Source of the DNA: Elgaria multicarinata webbii
Taxonomy: Eukaryota > Chordata > Lepidosauria > Squamata > Anguidae
Direction: 5' to 3'
DNA length: 64,000 nt
NCBI RefSeq assembly: GCF_023053635.1
Contig: NC_086183.1
Location: forward strand, 28,717,501-28,781,500
In this document: one piece after another, positions 42,960 through 53,419 of the stretch
Position numbering within the stretch: position 1 is the stretch's first letter
Layout of the letters: every line of letters starts with the position of its first letter
The notes under the pieces: generated by a model
Told to the model about the DNA's origin: nothing
Databases searched by the model: none
What the model saw: the letters and a program-made list of their open reading frames with translations, nothing else
Made by a program: the position numbers and the translations under genes

Positions 42960-43425
42960 AGGAGGGAAGGGGGGATGATCTTGCAATATGCTGATCGTGA
43001 GATCCTCCTCTTTGTCCACACGTGGTGCGCGATGTCCAGGGAGGAAGGAGGACATCATGCCCGCCATTTTTAATTATGATTGAAGACGAGCGCATGAGCA
43101 CTCCAATGATTTTTTTTAATGATCCTGCTCCCCCCCTCCACCCCCAATGGGCACGGAGCGCTTGAAGAGCTCTGTGCCACGTGCCCAGTTCCCGGTTCCT
43201 TGCATTTACTCGTGAGGAGCCAGGATGAAACTGGGATGGTCACCCACACCTCCCACGGGATCATCCCAAGACCATGGGAAAAATCGGGCTAAAAGCCCTC
43301 CCGGTTATCCAGGGGAAATGGAGGGATCTTCCCTCCCTGCCCCCAGGATCCCCTGTGCATCATGTGGATGCACATGGATGATCCTGGGGCAATCCCCGGG
43401 ATAAGGCATGGTGTAGACGTGCCCT
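42960..43425. mobile_element. Probable degraded DNA transposon
   Basis: GGGGATGATCTTGCAATATG at the left and ATCCCCGGGATAAGGCATGG then TGTAGACGTGCCCTAG at the right resemble the GGCCTTAGCTAGA family in content (hinge AGGAGCCAGGATGAAACTG is like 34215). Ends are not clear. Confidence 0.4.
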
Positions 43426-43539
43426 AGGAATATCCTGGAATGTTCTAGCAACATGGGCATGACTGAGACCTAGTTCTCAGAGTGAAATTCCATGTGATCC
43501 ATGACTGGATCTCCCCGTTTTCATTTTTAGTTCAAAGCA

Positions 43540-43851
43540 GTTGGGGTGGGGCGTCTGACTTTGATTAGCGCAACAGTGCTGGAGAAGGGGGCAGCCCCAC
43601 AGCACTTTCCTGATCTAGCCCCCCATGCCACCCAGGACTGCGTCAGAATCCGACAAGGGTGGAGCTTGTCAACGCTATGATGCCTTCCCCTTGCCATCAC
43701 TGACAAGAAACGGGCTTCTGTGAAGTTCCCTCTACAGAGGAGGTCCCACACTTGCCATGTCCAGGGAGTGGTGTGTCCTTGACAAGAGTGGTCATCTCTG
43801 ATCTTCCCGGGGCCAAGACCAACTGGAGAGAGCAGCTCAGGACAGCAGAAG
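43540..43851 (-). pseudogene. Possible relic of the N-domain exon of the - strand gene
   Basis: In the place where an N exon is expected, an acceptor (GTCCTTTCAG) precedes 43851 and phase-1 entry gives ASAVLSCSLQLVLAPGRSE, a plausible signal-peptide end, then a frame that stops after about 50 codons. PVSCQ, stop and WQGEG lie where SCxW would be. There is no donor. This is a weak resemblance and may be chance. Confidence 0.22.
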
Positions 43852-44167
43852 CTGAAAGGACGAAAATAAACATGAATGCAAAGCGTTACATTACCTGTTC
43901 TTTATCTCCTCTAGGGTCTTTAAAGTTCATTCCCTATCTCCCCATTCCAAATCATGTAGAATTCCCAAATACAGTTCTCAGCCTTTTGGCCAGCAAACCC
44001 CCCCTGTGTCTTGAACACTGCAGCTGATGAACAAACACAGCTTTCCCCAGCGTGGTGATGCAGCGATGAAAAGACCATTTTATCTCCACCAGCCATGCCA
44101 TTTGATGCCGTTTCGGGACAAGCCAGAGCGCTCCAGCTCACTGCCCTGTCCAGCTCACCTCTCTTAC

Positions 44168-44225
44168 CTACAAGAAGAAACATTTGCCAAGGCTCCTTCC
44201 TTGGACTGGCAAGCTGACGTTCCAT
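44168..44225 (-). CDS. CEACAM-like receptor (-): leader exon
   Basis: On the minus strand ATG (plus 44223-44225) starts MERQLASPRKEPWQMFLLV and ends in phase 1 at the donor GTAAGA. The PWQMFLL core is like the PWQGLLL of mammalian CEACAM leaders and the PMFLLA of unit 4. Phase and orientation suit the exons at 42473 and below. Confidence 0.65.
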
Positions 44226-44655
44226 TGATGTCCCTCACATGCCCTGAGCATGGAGCGAAATGATGGTCCTTGCGATGTCCGAGCTCCAGTACCAGCAAAT
44301 ACCCTTGGGGGCTAAGAGAATCTCTCTCCCTAAATTCCCTCTGCTTTGCCGTGTCCCACCTGGACACCTGCTGTGCAGAGGGATGCAGCAATGAGATGGT
44401 GGGGTGATGGCTGAGTTTGACAGGCTGGAGAAAAATAGGGTGGGCCTCTCACTCATCACCCCAAAAGAGGAAATGCATCACCAAAACAAAATGAGGACAG
44501 AAGAGGACAGTGATTTGCATAACATTTGCATATGCAAATATACACATAGAGGTGCACATTTAGAAATAACTATGATAATAGAAATACAAGACATCTCACC
44601 CTAGTGGAAAGTCTGCTGAGTGTCAAGAGACAGTATCAAGGTCCCTGCTGCTCTG
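44226..44655. other. Upstream region of the - strand gene
   Basis: It should hold the promoter but I see no clear TATA or CCAAT arrangement on the minus strand, and no other gene. Confidence 0.25.
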
Positions 44656-44657
44656 CC

Positions 44658-44659
<2 letters not shown>

Positions 44660-44706
<47 letters not shown>
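44660..44706. repeat. (GT)n microsatellite
   Basis: About 22 GT units. Confidence 0.95.
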
Positions 44707-44709
<3 letters not shown>

Positions 44710-44857
44710 CGTGTATGTGAACCAGACTTGGACTGGAGACAGTTTGCCAAACAGAGGACACCTTTAAACAGAGGACTGTCCTCTGCCACCTCTCCAAAAC
44801 AGGGGATAGGCCTCTGTAAATTAGGACACCTGTTGGCCAATCTAGGAGGACAACCAG

Positions 44858-45297
44858 GATGGAGGGCAACCAGGATGATCAGGGGTCTGGAAACAAAGCC
44901 CTATGAAGAGAGAACTGGGCATGTTTAACCTGGAGAAGAGAAGATTGAGGGGAGACATGATTGCACTCTTCAAAGACTTAAAAGGTTGTCACACAGAGGA
45001 AGGCCAGGATCTCTTCTCGATCCACCCAGAGTGCAGGACACGGAATAACGGGCTCAAGTTAAAGGAAGCCAGATTCCAGCTGGACATCAGGAGAAACTTC
45101 CTGACTGTTAGAGCAGTATGACAATGGAATCAGTTACCTAGGGAGGTTGTGGGCTCTCCCACACTGGAGGCATTCAAGAGGCAGTTGGACAACCATCTGT
45201 CAGGGATGCTTTAGGGTGGATTCCTGCATTGAGCAGGGGGTTGGACTCAATGGCCTTGTAGGCCCCTTCCAGCTCTGCTATTCTATGATTCTATGAC
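44858..45297 (+). mobile_element. CR1-type LINE 3' end
   Basis: Codes [32 protein letters not shown] and FQLDIRRNFLTVRAV and ends with ATTCTATGATTCTATGA. Confidence 0.88.
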
Positions 45298-46235
45298 ATA
45301 TACATCATTGATTCCTCTCTTTGGATCCTTTCAAAGTCTCAAACAAGCTAATCCTGGCTGATACCCACTATGCAAAACACGCGACGTGAGTGCAACAAGG
45401 ATTCCTGTGTGAAGCGAGTGGCAGGCAGGCCACCCACTCAGGGAAAGGTCACAGGGGTCACTGTTACCCTTCAATGAAACTCATTTTTCCAAGTCCAACT
45501 GTTTGCTTATGGTTCCTGATTTGCATGCTGCACACACCCAGCAAAGGCCTGTTTGGAACATGCAAGGGAATGAGCCACAGGACTAAGCCGCAATGGTAAA
45601 GGAGCCAGTGCTTCTGAACATGTACAGAGTGCGTTTTCCATAGGCACCCCACACATAAGGTGGCAAGCTTCAAAACTCAGGTTTGCACCCCAGTGCCTCT
45701 TCAAAATAGGGGGCAGCCCACATGTTGACGAGCTTTGATAGAAGCATGATTTGCAAACATTATTCTTGCCCTACCTGAGCCGGGGGGGGTTTCCTGCTCA
45801 AACTGTAGTTAATAAACCTGCTCAGCTCCTGTGCATTTTTCTTCTAGAGACGCGGTGGCAAAAGTAGGGGAGCAGAGTAGATTATGGCTGTGAATGACGG
45901 AGTGGATGGCAGGAACCCAAGCAGCCAAGCTTAGGTGGAAAAGAAGGAAGATGGAGTAGAAGGCAGCGAAAGAAACAGGAAAGTGGGGCAATATCACATA
46001 CTAGCTTTCTTAAACGAAGCAGCCATTCATTTGGCAATGGGCTTCTTCTTCTTCCTCTTCTTCTTTTAATGTAATAAGTTTAGTCATGCAAGATTATCCA
46101 ATTTATTTTTGGTTTTTCATGTACGTGGGGTTACGGTACAAACAATTACAAAAGTAATTGGAGGGTCCCTTTACCCATCTCTACACTTTTTTTGGATCAG
46201 CATTCCCAAAATTGTCAGCAACTCTTGGGTGAGAT
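45298..46235. other. Unassigned intergenic stretch
   Basis: No gene or named repeat recognised. A TTCTTCTTC run lies near 46045. Confidence 0.3.
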
Positions 46236-46239
46236 CAGC

Positions 46240-47033
46240 AATGCATAAGAATGTAAGCAGAGCCCTGCTGGATCAGACCAAGGGTCCATCTAGTCCAGCC
46301 TTCCTCAACCTGGGGCGCTCCAGATGTGTTGGACTGCATCTCCCAGAATGCCCCAGCTGGCTGGGGCATTCTGGGAGTTGTAGTCCAACACATCTGGAGC
46401 GCCCCAGGTTGAGGAAGGCTGATCTAGTCCATCATTCTGTTCACGCAGTGGCCAACCAGCTGTCCACCAGGAACCCACAAGCAGGACATGGGGCCCCATA
46501 CCCATGTTCCCCAGCAACTAATGTACACAGGCTTACTTCCCCTGACACTGGAGGTAGCACAGAGCCATCAGGACTAGTAGTCATTGATAGCCTTCTCCTC
46601 CAGGAGTTTTGCCCAACCCCCCCTTTTAAAGCCATCCAAACTGATGGCCATCACTACGTTTGCGGTAGCGAATTCCATAGTTTAACTATGTGCTGCGTGA
46701 AGGTCCTTCCTTTTATCTGTTCTGTTATCTCCCACCAATCAGCTTCATGGGATGAACCTGGATTCTAGTGTTAGGGGATTCATTCTAGTGCCTCCCTGTC
46801 CACTTTCTCCACACCGTGCAGAATTTCGCACACCTCAATCATGACTCCTCTCACTCGCTTTTTCTGCAAGCTAAACAATCCCAGCTGTGGCACCCTTTCC
46901 TCATAGAGGAATTGCTTCACCCCTGTGATCCCTTTAATTGCCCCTTTCCATACTTTTCCCAATTCTACAATGTCCTTTTTTTAAAAGTGCAATGTCCAGA
47001 ACTGTAGACAGTATTCCAAGTGTGGCCGCACCA
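46240..47033 (-). mobile_element. CR1-group LINE region carrying a foldback MITE
   Basis: Reverse copies of the 14130 family (GAGCCCTGCTGGATCAGACC, CCCAGCAACTAATGTACAC, CCCCTTTTAAAGCCATCC) run into text coding VPQLGLFSLQKKRVRGVM on the minus strand. The MITE at 46296 interrupts it near its 3' end and the retroviral piece begins at its other side. Confidence 0.75.
46296..46421. mobile_element. Foldback hAT-type MITE, copy 5
   Basis: CAGCCTTCCTCAACC to GGTTGAGGAAGGCTG; 8-bp duplication ATCTAGTC at 46288-46295 and 46422-46429. Because the host LINE sequence is known from other copies, the empty site can be inferred. Confidence 0.92.
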
Positions 47034-47712
47034 TGTAGTAAACTCCCACACCAATGCAAGAGGCCGAAGTGATGATGGTAAAATCATGTTTATTAAGAAC
47101 ATATCAAGAGTTTATATACCCATTTCGTGCTCCCTCAATTCCTCGGGTGAGTCAACATTCATTGTCAGGTTTGAGTAAGGAAATTAACTTTTCTCATTAC
47201 CGGTGTTTGCTAACCTAGCTCTCTTACTATGTTTGTTCCCAGGATTAAGCTGGAAGTCAAAACATGACGCACTGCTCTTAGACAATAGACAATAGGGAGA
47301 TAAGGAGGTTGCCACATTCACCCTTTATCTCCAGACAGTTTGCTGTCTGAGGGACTCCAGGTGTTGTGACATCCCCACATTTCCCCCCTTTTTTATTAAT
47401 TTATTAATGTGCAGACCAACTTAATCCTGATCACTTTCAGGAACGTGATGCGAGAGCTGTTTATATAACATTTGTACTTGATCTGGGCGAAAGGGTTTCA
47501 AAGTGGTATTTCTTTGCCAGCAGCGGCTACAAATTTGCACAAGATTAGGAATACATTGAATAAGGCAACATGATAACATCAATACAGCAATTAATACAAT
47601 ACCCCACCTTAAGAGAGATCCCAGCCATCCAAAAGGTAACCATGACCATAATGATGCCCACCAATCCCCAGGGATATCCTGTTTGATTTGAGCCACAACA
47701 GCACCATAGATT

Positions 47713-47715
<3 letters not shown>
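47034..47715 (-). mobile_element. Endogenous retrovirus fragment: envelope tail plus 3' LTR
   Basis: Fossil, broken: only the 3' end remains. On the minus strand a transmembrane-type envelope end with a Trp-rich stretch and a long membrane helix (about 47430-47700) is followed by a purine tract (AAAAAAGGGGGGAAATG) and an LTR of about 346 bp (47379 down to 47034, TG...CA ends) with AATAAA near its end. The 5' side is cut off at the AAT array. The class is not certain; the layout suits a simple retrovirus. It lies in LINE sequence. Confidence 0.65.
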
Positions 47716-47760
<45 letters not shown>

Positions 47761-48360
47761 TATTTCTTACCCACCTCTCCATTCTGATCGAGGCGGGGAA
47801 CAATAATAAATATAAAATACATAAAACTGAATTAAAACATAATATACATTGTTAAAACATTCTAAAATCATTTTAAAAACATTCTAAAATTACATTGGAT
47901 AGGTCTGCCAGAAGAGATCAGTCTTAACAGCTTTCTTAAATGTGTCTCCTCCAGCAGGCCATTCCACAGGCCTTAGCTAGTACCTAAGGTTTATCCCGGG
48001 ATTGTCCTGGGGTCATCCCTGTTCATGTAAATGACACATAGGGTGTCCCGGGAGCAGGTAGGGATGACCCTGGGATAAATGTTAGGTACAGTCTGGGAGC
48101 TACAGTCTGGGAGCAGCAGAAGAGAAGGTCCTCTGGGTAACAGTTGTCAATCTAGTTGTTGCTGACTGAAGTAGATTCTTCCCAGAGGACCTGAATATGT
48201 GAGGCGGATTGTACGGGAGAAGGCGATCCCACAGGTAACCTGGACCCAAACCATGGAGGGCTTTAAAGGTGATAACCAACACTTTATACTTCGCCCAGAA
48301 ACTAATTGGCAGCCAGTGAAGAGATTTTAAAACTGGCATATAAGGGCAGTATGGTATTGG
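47716..48360 (-). mobile_element. (AAT)n array and LINE 3' region, with a MITE inside
   Basis: The AAT array (47716-47760) continues into a LINE 3' tail (TTTCTTACCCACCTCTCC) and ORF2-derived text coding LKSLHWLPISFWAKYKVLVI. A GGCCTTAGCTAGTACC-type MITE lies at about 47970-48093. Confidence 0.7.
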
Positions 48361-48624
48361 CAGTTTTATTCCCAGTTCCTTCCGAAATTATGCCTATTGG
48401 ATTTTGCCTGCTGGGCCAGTCCACACAATAGCAGGGTGGTTAACAAGCGCCCTGTGCGTGCGAACCACAAGCTGTCTGGATTTGCTTCACTGGCCCTGAT
48501 GACACATCTTCCTGTTGTGGCGGACAGAAAATCATGCAGAACTGTTACTCACCCCCACAAGCTTCCTTTGCTAGTTCCCCCTACCCCCAAATATCACTAG
48601 TTGTCTGGGAAGGGAGCACTTCTA

Positions 48625-49620
48625 CGATTGATTGATTGATTGATTGATTGATTACATTTCTATTATGCCTAGTAGCCAAAGCTCTGTGGGTGGTTCACAA
48701 AAGAAAATGCACAACTATGAAATACAATAAAATAATAAAACACAATACATAAAAAAATTAAAACAGAATAAAACTAGAATAAAAACCAAAGTGAATGTCA
48801 GCAGCTGTGCGAAGTTCTTATATAAAACTGAAGAACTAAGAAGCCTGGGATAATAAAAAGGTCTTCACCTGGCTCCCAAAAGAACCCAGTATAGGCGCCA
48901 GGCGAGCCTCTCTGGGGAGCTCATTCCACATTTGAGGTGCAACCACTAATAAGGCCCTCTCCTTAGTAGTAAACTACTTTAGCTCATTTGGCAGGAGCAC
49001 CTAGAGGAGGGCCTATGAAGATGTCCTTGATGTTCAGGCAGGTATATTTGGGAGGAGATGATCCTTCAGGTAAGCTGTCCCCATGCCATTTGGAGCTTTA
49101 ACAGGTAATATCAGTGCTTGGTATTGAGCCTGGAAATGGATCAAAGACCTTCAAATCAACCAGTCCCCTTTAACAATCCCTCTGGCCTATTTTAGACCAG
49201 CTGAAGTTTCCAGACAGCTTTCAAAGGCAGCCCCATGTACGATGTATTGCAGTAATCCAATGAACAGGTTAACCGTAGCCAGGCAATCTCAGTCTAGATA
49301 GGGCTGTATTGGTATATCAGCCGAAGCTGATAGAAGGTGCTCTGTCTGGGCCTCTGAGGCCACCTGCGCCTCCAATGACTGTCCTGGATCCAAGAGCAAC
49401 TCCAAACTACAGACTTGACGCTTAAGGGGGAGTGCAACCCTCCTCCAGACCTGGTTGGACACCATCTGGGCAGATGGACCACCTACTAAGAGTACCACTG
49501 TCTTATCTGGATTACGTCTGGACCAATCCAGTGGAAGGTAGCTCATGAACAACCATTGCATCCAGAATGAATGGGTGGATACCTCACCTTGGCTATTTAT
49601 GCCATGCATCTAGTTCTCAT
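48625..49620 (-). mobile_element. L2-like LINE, long 3' fragment
   Basis: GATT repeats and TACATTTCTATTATGCCTAG at the 3' end, then about 950 bp of ORF2 and 3' UTR text in reverse, up to TCATGAACAACCATTGCATC. Confidence 0.7.
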
Positions 49621-49912
49621 TGAGGTGGTAAACTTACAACTGGGCTGTACCACTTCAGACTGTAGGGGAGGATTCACATGTTGTTCCTCCATGCAGTGGC
49701 AACAACAACCACAACAAAATTCAATCCACTGTAAAAACTAGCATGTCAAGAGAAAGTATAGGCTAAAAACCCTTCGCCTTGACAGCTAGGTGTTTGTCTT
49801 TATATAGATGGGTTTGTTTATTTATTTATTGTTGATATGCAGAAGCATTCCATCCTGCTATTGGAAATGGTACAGCCCTCTACAGACTTACCATCTTACA
49901 GACCAGTGGGGG
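49621..49912. other. Short unassigned stretch
   Basis: Nothing recognised besides CAACAACAAC-type repeats. Confidence 0.3.
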
Positions 49913-50158
49913 GAGAGCCAGTGTGGTGTAGTGGCTAAGGTGTTGGACTGGGAGTTGGGAGATCCGGGTTCTAGTCCCCACTAAGCCACGGAAACCCACT
50001 GGGTGACTTTGGGCCAGTTACAGACTCTCAGCCCAACCTACCTCACAGGGTTGTTGTTGTTGTGATGATAACATGGAGAAGAGGAGGATTATGTGTGCCA
50101 CCCTGGGTTCCTTGTAGGAAAAAAGATGGGATATAAATGCAATAAATAAATAAATAAA
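49913..50158 (+). mobile_element. Sauria-type SINE, copy 3
   Basis: GAGAGCCAGTGTGGTGTAGT head, TTCTAGTCCCCACT in place of the B box, tail AATAAATAAATAAATAAA. Close to copy 1 at 3637. Confidence 0.9.
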
Positions 50159-50159
50159 A

Positions 50160-50945
50160 CCAACGGTCTTCAGTTAAGTGCAGGGCAGCAGCCCCCTGCC
50201 TTACTTCTCCATCAGTAAAAGTAATTTAACAAGGGATTAGAGATCAGTGTGAAGAAAGGCAATATTTTCGAGCTGGGAGGAGGTTCCCCAAAGAGTTGAA
50301 GAAGGTTTGAAAGTTGGATCACTGTTTACGGTGCGGATACTCAACTCACTTTTGCCCCGGTCAACAGGTTTGATAGGTTTTCTGTCCTGTTCCAAAAACC
50401 TGACAAACCTGTTTACTTCAAAGTGAGGCGAGTGGGGGGTGGGGGGACACACTAAAGAAATATGTTTTTATATCACCGCAAGCGATACATTTCTCAATCC
50501 ATTTCAGCTCTCTTCAAAACAATTGCCTTTTCCCCAACTTCACACACTCAACGAGAAAACGAACCCATACTAACACTAGAATCACTGATATATTTTTTAA
50601 ACAGTGCAATATAACACGATACTTTCGTCAACAGCAGCCCCGTAAAGAGTGTACATCCCAATATGGCCACAAGGTGGAGGCAATCTCTCCAGCTGCCAGC
50701 GACAGGAACGCAATGACCCAACACATCTGTGTAACCATTTTTCATTGCCCATTCTTTCGTCAATGTGGTTGCTTGCTTGCTTGCTACATTTCTGAGATGC
50801 TGATATCAGGTGGTAACGGTGGGGAAACAAACTTAGTAACACCAGTTTTCACAATCCTCGCCAGGAAGCTCCTAGCCACAAGTTGCTACATGGACGTAAC
50901 GATAACACTGCTATTTTGCAACCGGTGAAGGAGCAGGCATAAGAT
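50160..50945. other. Unassigned intergenic stretch
   Basis: No gene or named repeat recognised. Confidence 0.3.
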
Positions 50946-50951
50946 AGGAAT

Positions 50952-51590
50952 GGCCGGTGCTAGACTATTTTGCGCCCTAGCAAAGGTGAGCTACTTTCAC
51001 CCACCCACCCCCACCCCCACCCCCAAAAAATGCCAACTTTAATTTTTAAGAACATATGTTTCCTGGAAAAAATAAGAAGCACAAAACTTGAAACTTCTAA
51101 ATTTATTTTAAATTGCAAGGAATACGTGATGTCAATTATAGCAAACAAATTGGAAAGGAACGTCTATGGGTCTAAAATGCCTTATTTAATAGGAATGTCA
51201 CCTCCAAATCATCCCCCCTCAACTCATACACGTGCGCGCACACACACACTCAGCATCACTCACTCCAAACAAACACAGGCATGAACACATGCATTCACTC
51301 AAAGCCCCATGCACCCCATTCACCCATACATTCTCTCTCTCTCTCTCTCTCTTCCGGGCGCGTTCCAGAAGTCCGAACGTGGAGCCGCCCCACCCCCACC
51401 CCAGTGTCCCTGGCTTCGCTTCGGCCGGGCGGGAGCGAGGCGCCATCGTGCCCGCCCAGGCCCAGCTGAATCCTTGGGCCAGGCCGGCTCACAGCCAACG
51501 GGCGTGAGTGCTGTGCTGTGCCCGGCGCCCCTCTTAGCTTGCCGCTCTAGGCGGCCACCTGAGTGGCCTCTATGGTAGCACCGGCCCTGA
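50952..51590. mobile_element. Probable DNA transposon with GGCCGGTGCTA ends
   Basis: ATGGCCGGTGCTAGACTATT on the left is mirrored by GGTAGCACCGGCCCTGA on the right. The centre holds CA and CT runs and a GC-rich part. The leader-like frame at its left end belongs to the repeat. Confidence 0.45.
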
Positions 51591-51769
51591 AGATAGGAAA
51601 GCCAGGTTGCGCTACCGCTTTTGGGCAGGGAGTTCTCTGTACACTGGTCTTCCCCAACATGGGAAATAAAATGACTTAGCAGCTCAAGTAACCAAACATA
51701 GAGGTCACAGAGAGCCCAGATTTTGTTTGTTTAAAATGCATGTTTTTTAATAACACCCGCCTGGATAAA

Positions 51770-52197
51770 ATGCTATTCAGCTGGTGCCTATGGGACTACC
51801 ATGTAGGCACCAGGCAAGCCTCTCTGGAGATGCTAATCCACAGCTGGGGTGTCACCACCAAAAGGGCCTTCTCACTGGTAACCAGCCATTCACCTCATTG
51901 CACTTACCAGGGGGTGCCCAGGGCAGTGTCTCTGCGGAGGATCTTAGGATCCAGGTAGGTATCTATGGAAGAAGGCAAACTTGTACAAACGCTCAACATT
52001 TCGGATCAGATGATCCTTCGTCAGGAGCTGCACAACAAAATGAATTCTTTTTTGAAGCCATTATGTGTATTTTGCTTGTTTTTGTGGTTTTTAAATCTTT
52101 GTATATTGTTTTTAAGTGTTTTTATCTTATGTGAACCGCCCAGAGAGCTTCGGCTATGGGGCAGTATACCAATGCAATAAATAAATAAATAAATAAA
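51770..52197 (+). mobile_element. L2-like LINE 3' end
   Basis: AAAAGGGCCTTCTCACTGGT, a degenerate ORF2 end, then GAACCGCCCAGAGAGCTTCG and AAATAAATAAATAAATAAA. Confidence 0.75.
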
Positions 52198-52259
52198 AAT
52201 AGTTATCCGTGCATTTCAATACCACTACAAAGCAGAAATGTAGAGCTAGCCCATGAATG

Positions 52260-52677
52260 TAGGGTGACCAACTGTCAGGATTTCCCCGGATTTGTCCTGG
52301 TTTTTGTTCTTTCCATGGTGTCAGGGGGGATTTTCTATAATTTTCAATAATGTCCTGGAATGACACACCTTCCTCTTTAAGGCTGCCATTAGCATGGCAG
52401 GAGGGAATGACATGCTTTCTTGAGGCACATCATTCCCCCACCCCGAGCTCCAATTGAGGTCTTAAAGGGGAAAGTGGGTCATTCGTGGACATTATAGAAA
52501 AGGCCCCAATTGGAGTGGATGGTGGTGGTGCAGAATGAAATCCTTTCCCCTCCTCCACTCCAATCGGGTTCTTTAAGGTGGCTGGGGAATAACGTACTTT
52601 CTGCAGGACTCAGAAAGCTGCTTACCACACACACACTAGGTGTCCTCTTTTTCGGTTTCCCAAATATGGTCACCCTA
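52260..52677. mobile_element. hAT-like MITE of about 420 bp with TAGGGTGACC ends, copy 1
   Basis: Ends TAGGGTGACCAACTG and ATATGGTCACCCTA. The direct repeat ATGAATG flanks it at 52253-52259 and 52678-52684. The same element in reverse is at 60922-61341. Confidence 0.78.
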
Positions 52678-52800
52678 ATGAATGGTCATAGTCATTGGAA
52701 GGCATTATGAGCTGCAAAGGCGATTTGAGCCTCTAAAGGCGCAATCCTATGACAGAAGAAAGACCTACAACTCCCAGCATGCCCCAGCTGGGAGCTATAG

Positions 52801-52985
52801 GCAGTGGAAGCTGGTGACTTAGATGTCAGTGGGAGGGTAAATCCATTCCGGGTTTCAGTCAGAAATAGTCAGCACGCCTAAGGCACTAACCAAGGGAATA
52901 AGCGCTTTGGATACCTCCCTTAGAGTTCCATCTGAAACCCGGAGTGGATTCAATGCCCCACTGACATTGGAGCCACTGGTTGTAG
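52801..52985. mobile_element. hAT-like MITE of the CAGTGG family
   Basis: GCAGTGGAAGCTGGTGACTT left and CCACTGACATTGGAGCCACT right, with inverted GGGTTTCAG and CTGAAACCC halves. Confidence 0.6.
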
Positions 52986-53284
52986 GCCTTTTCGTCTGTC
53001 TAAGCATGCTTAGGATCTTGTCCTGAAGGAGCGGTGTGGAGCTGTCTTGCCAAGAGGCAAGAGTTCTCGGGAGAATTTGGTGGCCACAGGCACACAGGTG
53101 GGTCGAAGTTCAAGACTGATTAAGTAGCAGGCAAAAGTAACGCGGAGAAATGAAACCTTTCCAGGCAAAATATAAAGCTCACTCTCGCTCAGTTGTCGGG
53201 ACCTCCCAAGCAATTCAACAACAGAGGGAGCCTGGCCAGCAACTCAACATCTTCTGTAGGCCAGGTCTGCATCGAAGTTCAGCT

Positions 53285-53417
53285 TGGCCATACACCTTGG
53301 GGGATGCACCTGGACAACCATCTGTCGGGGATGCTTTCAGGTGGATTCCTTAAGGTGAGCAAAGGGTTGGAGTCGATGGCCTTATATGCCCCTTCCTATT
53401 CTACTATTCTATGACAT
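53285..53417 (+). mobile_element. CR1-type LINE extreme 3' end
   Basis: TGGACAACCATCTGTCGGGG, GGTGGATTCCTTAAGG and ACTATTCTATGACA match the end of the other CR1 copies. Confidence 0.75.
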
Positions 53418-53419
53418 AG

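Noticed and set aside
50952-50990. Leader-like peptide MAGARLFCALAK before GTGAGC, a candidate leader for the two-domain gene
   Set aside because: It coincides with the inverted end of a DNA element (GGCCGGTGCTA) and lies 4.4 kb away with other repeats between.
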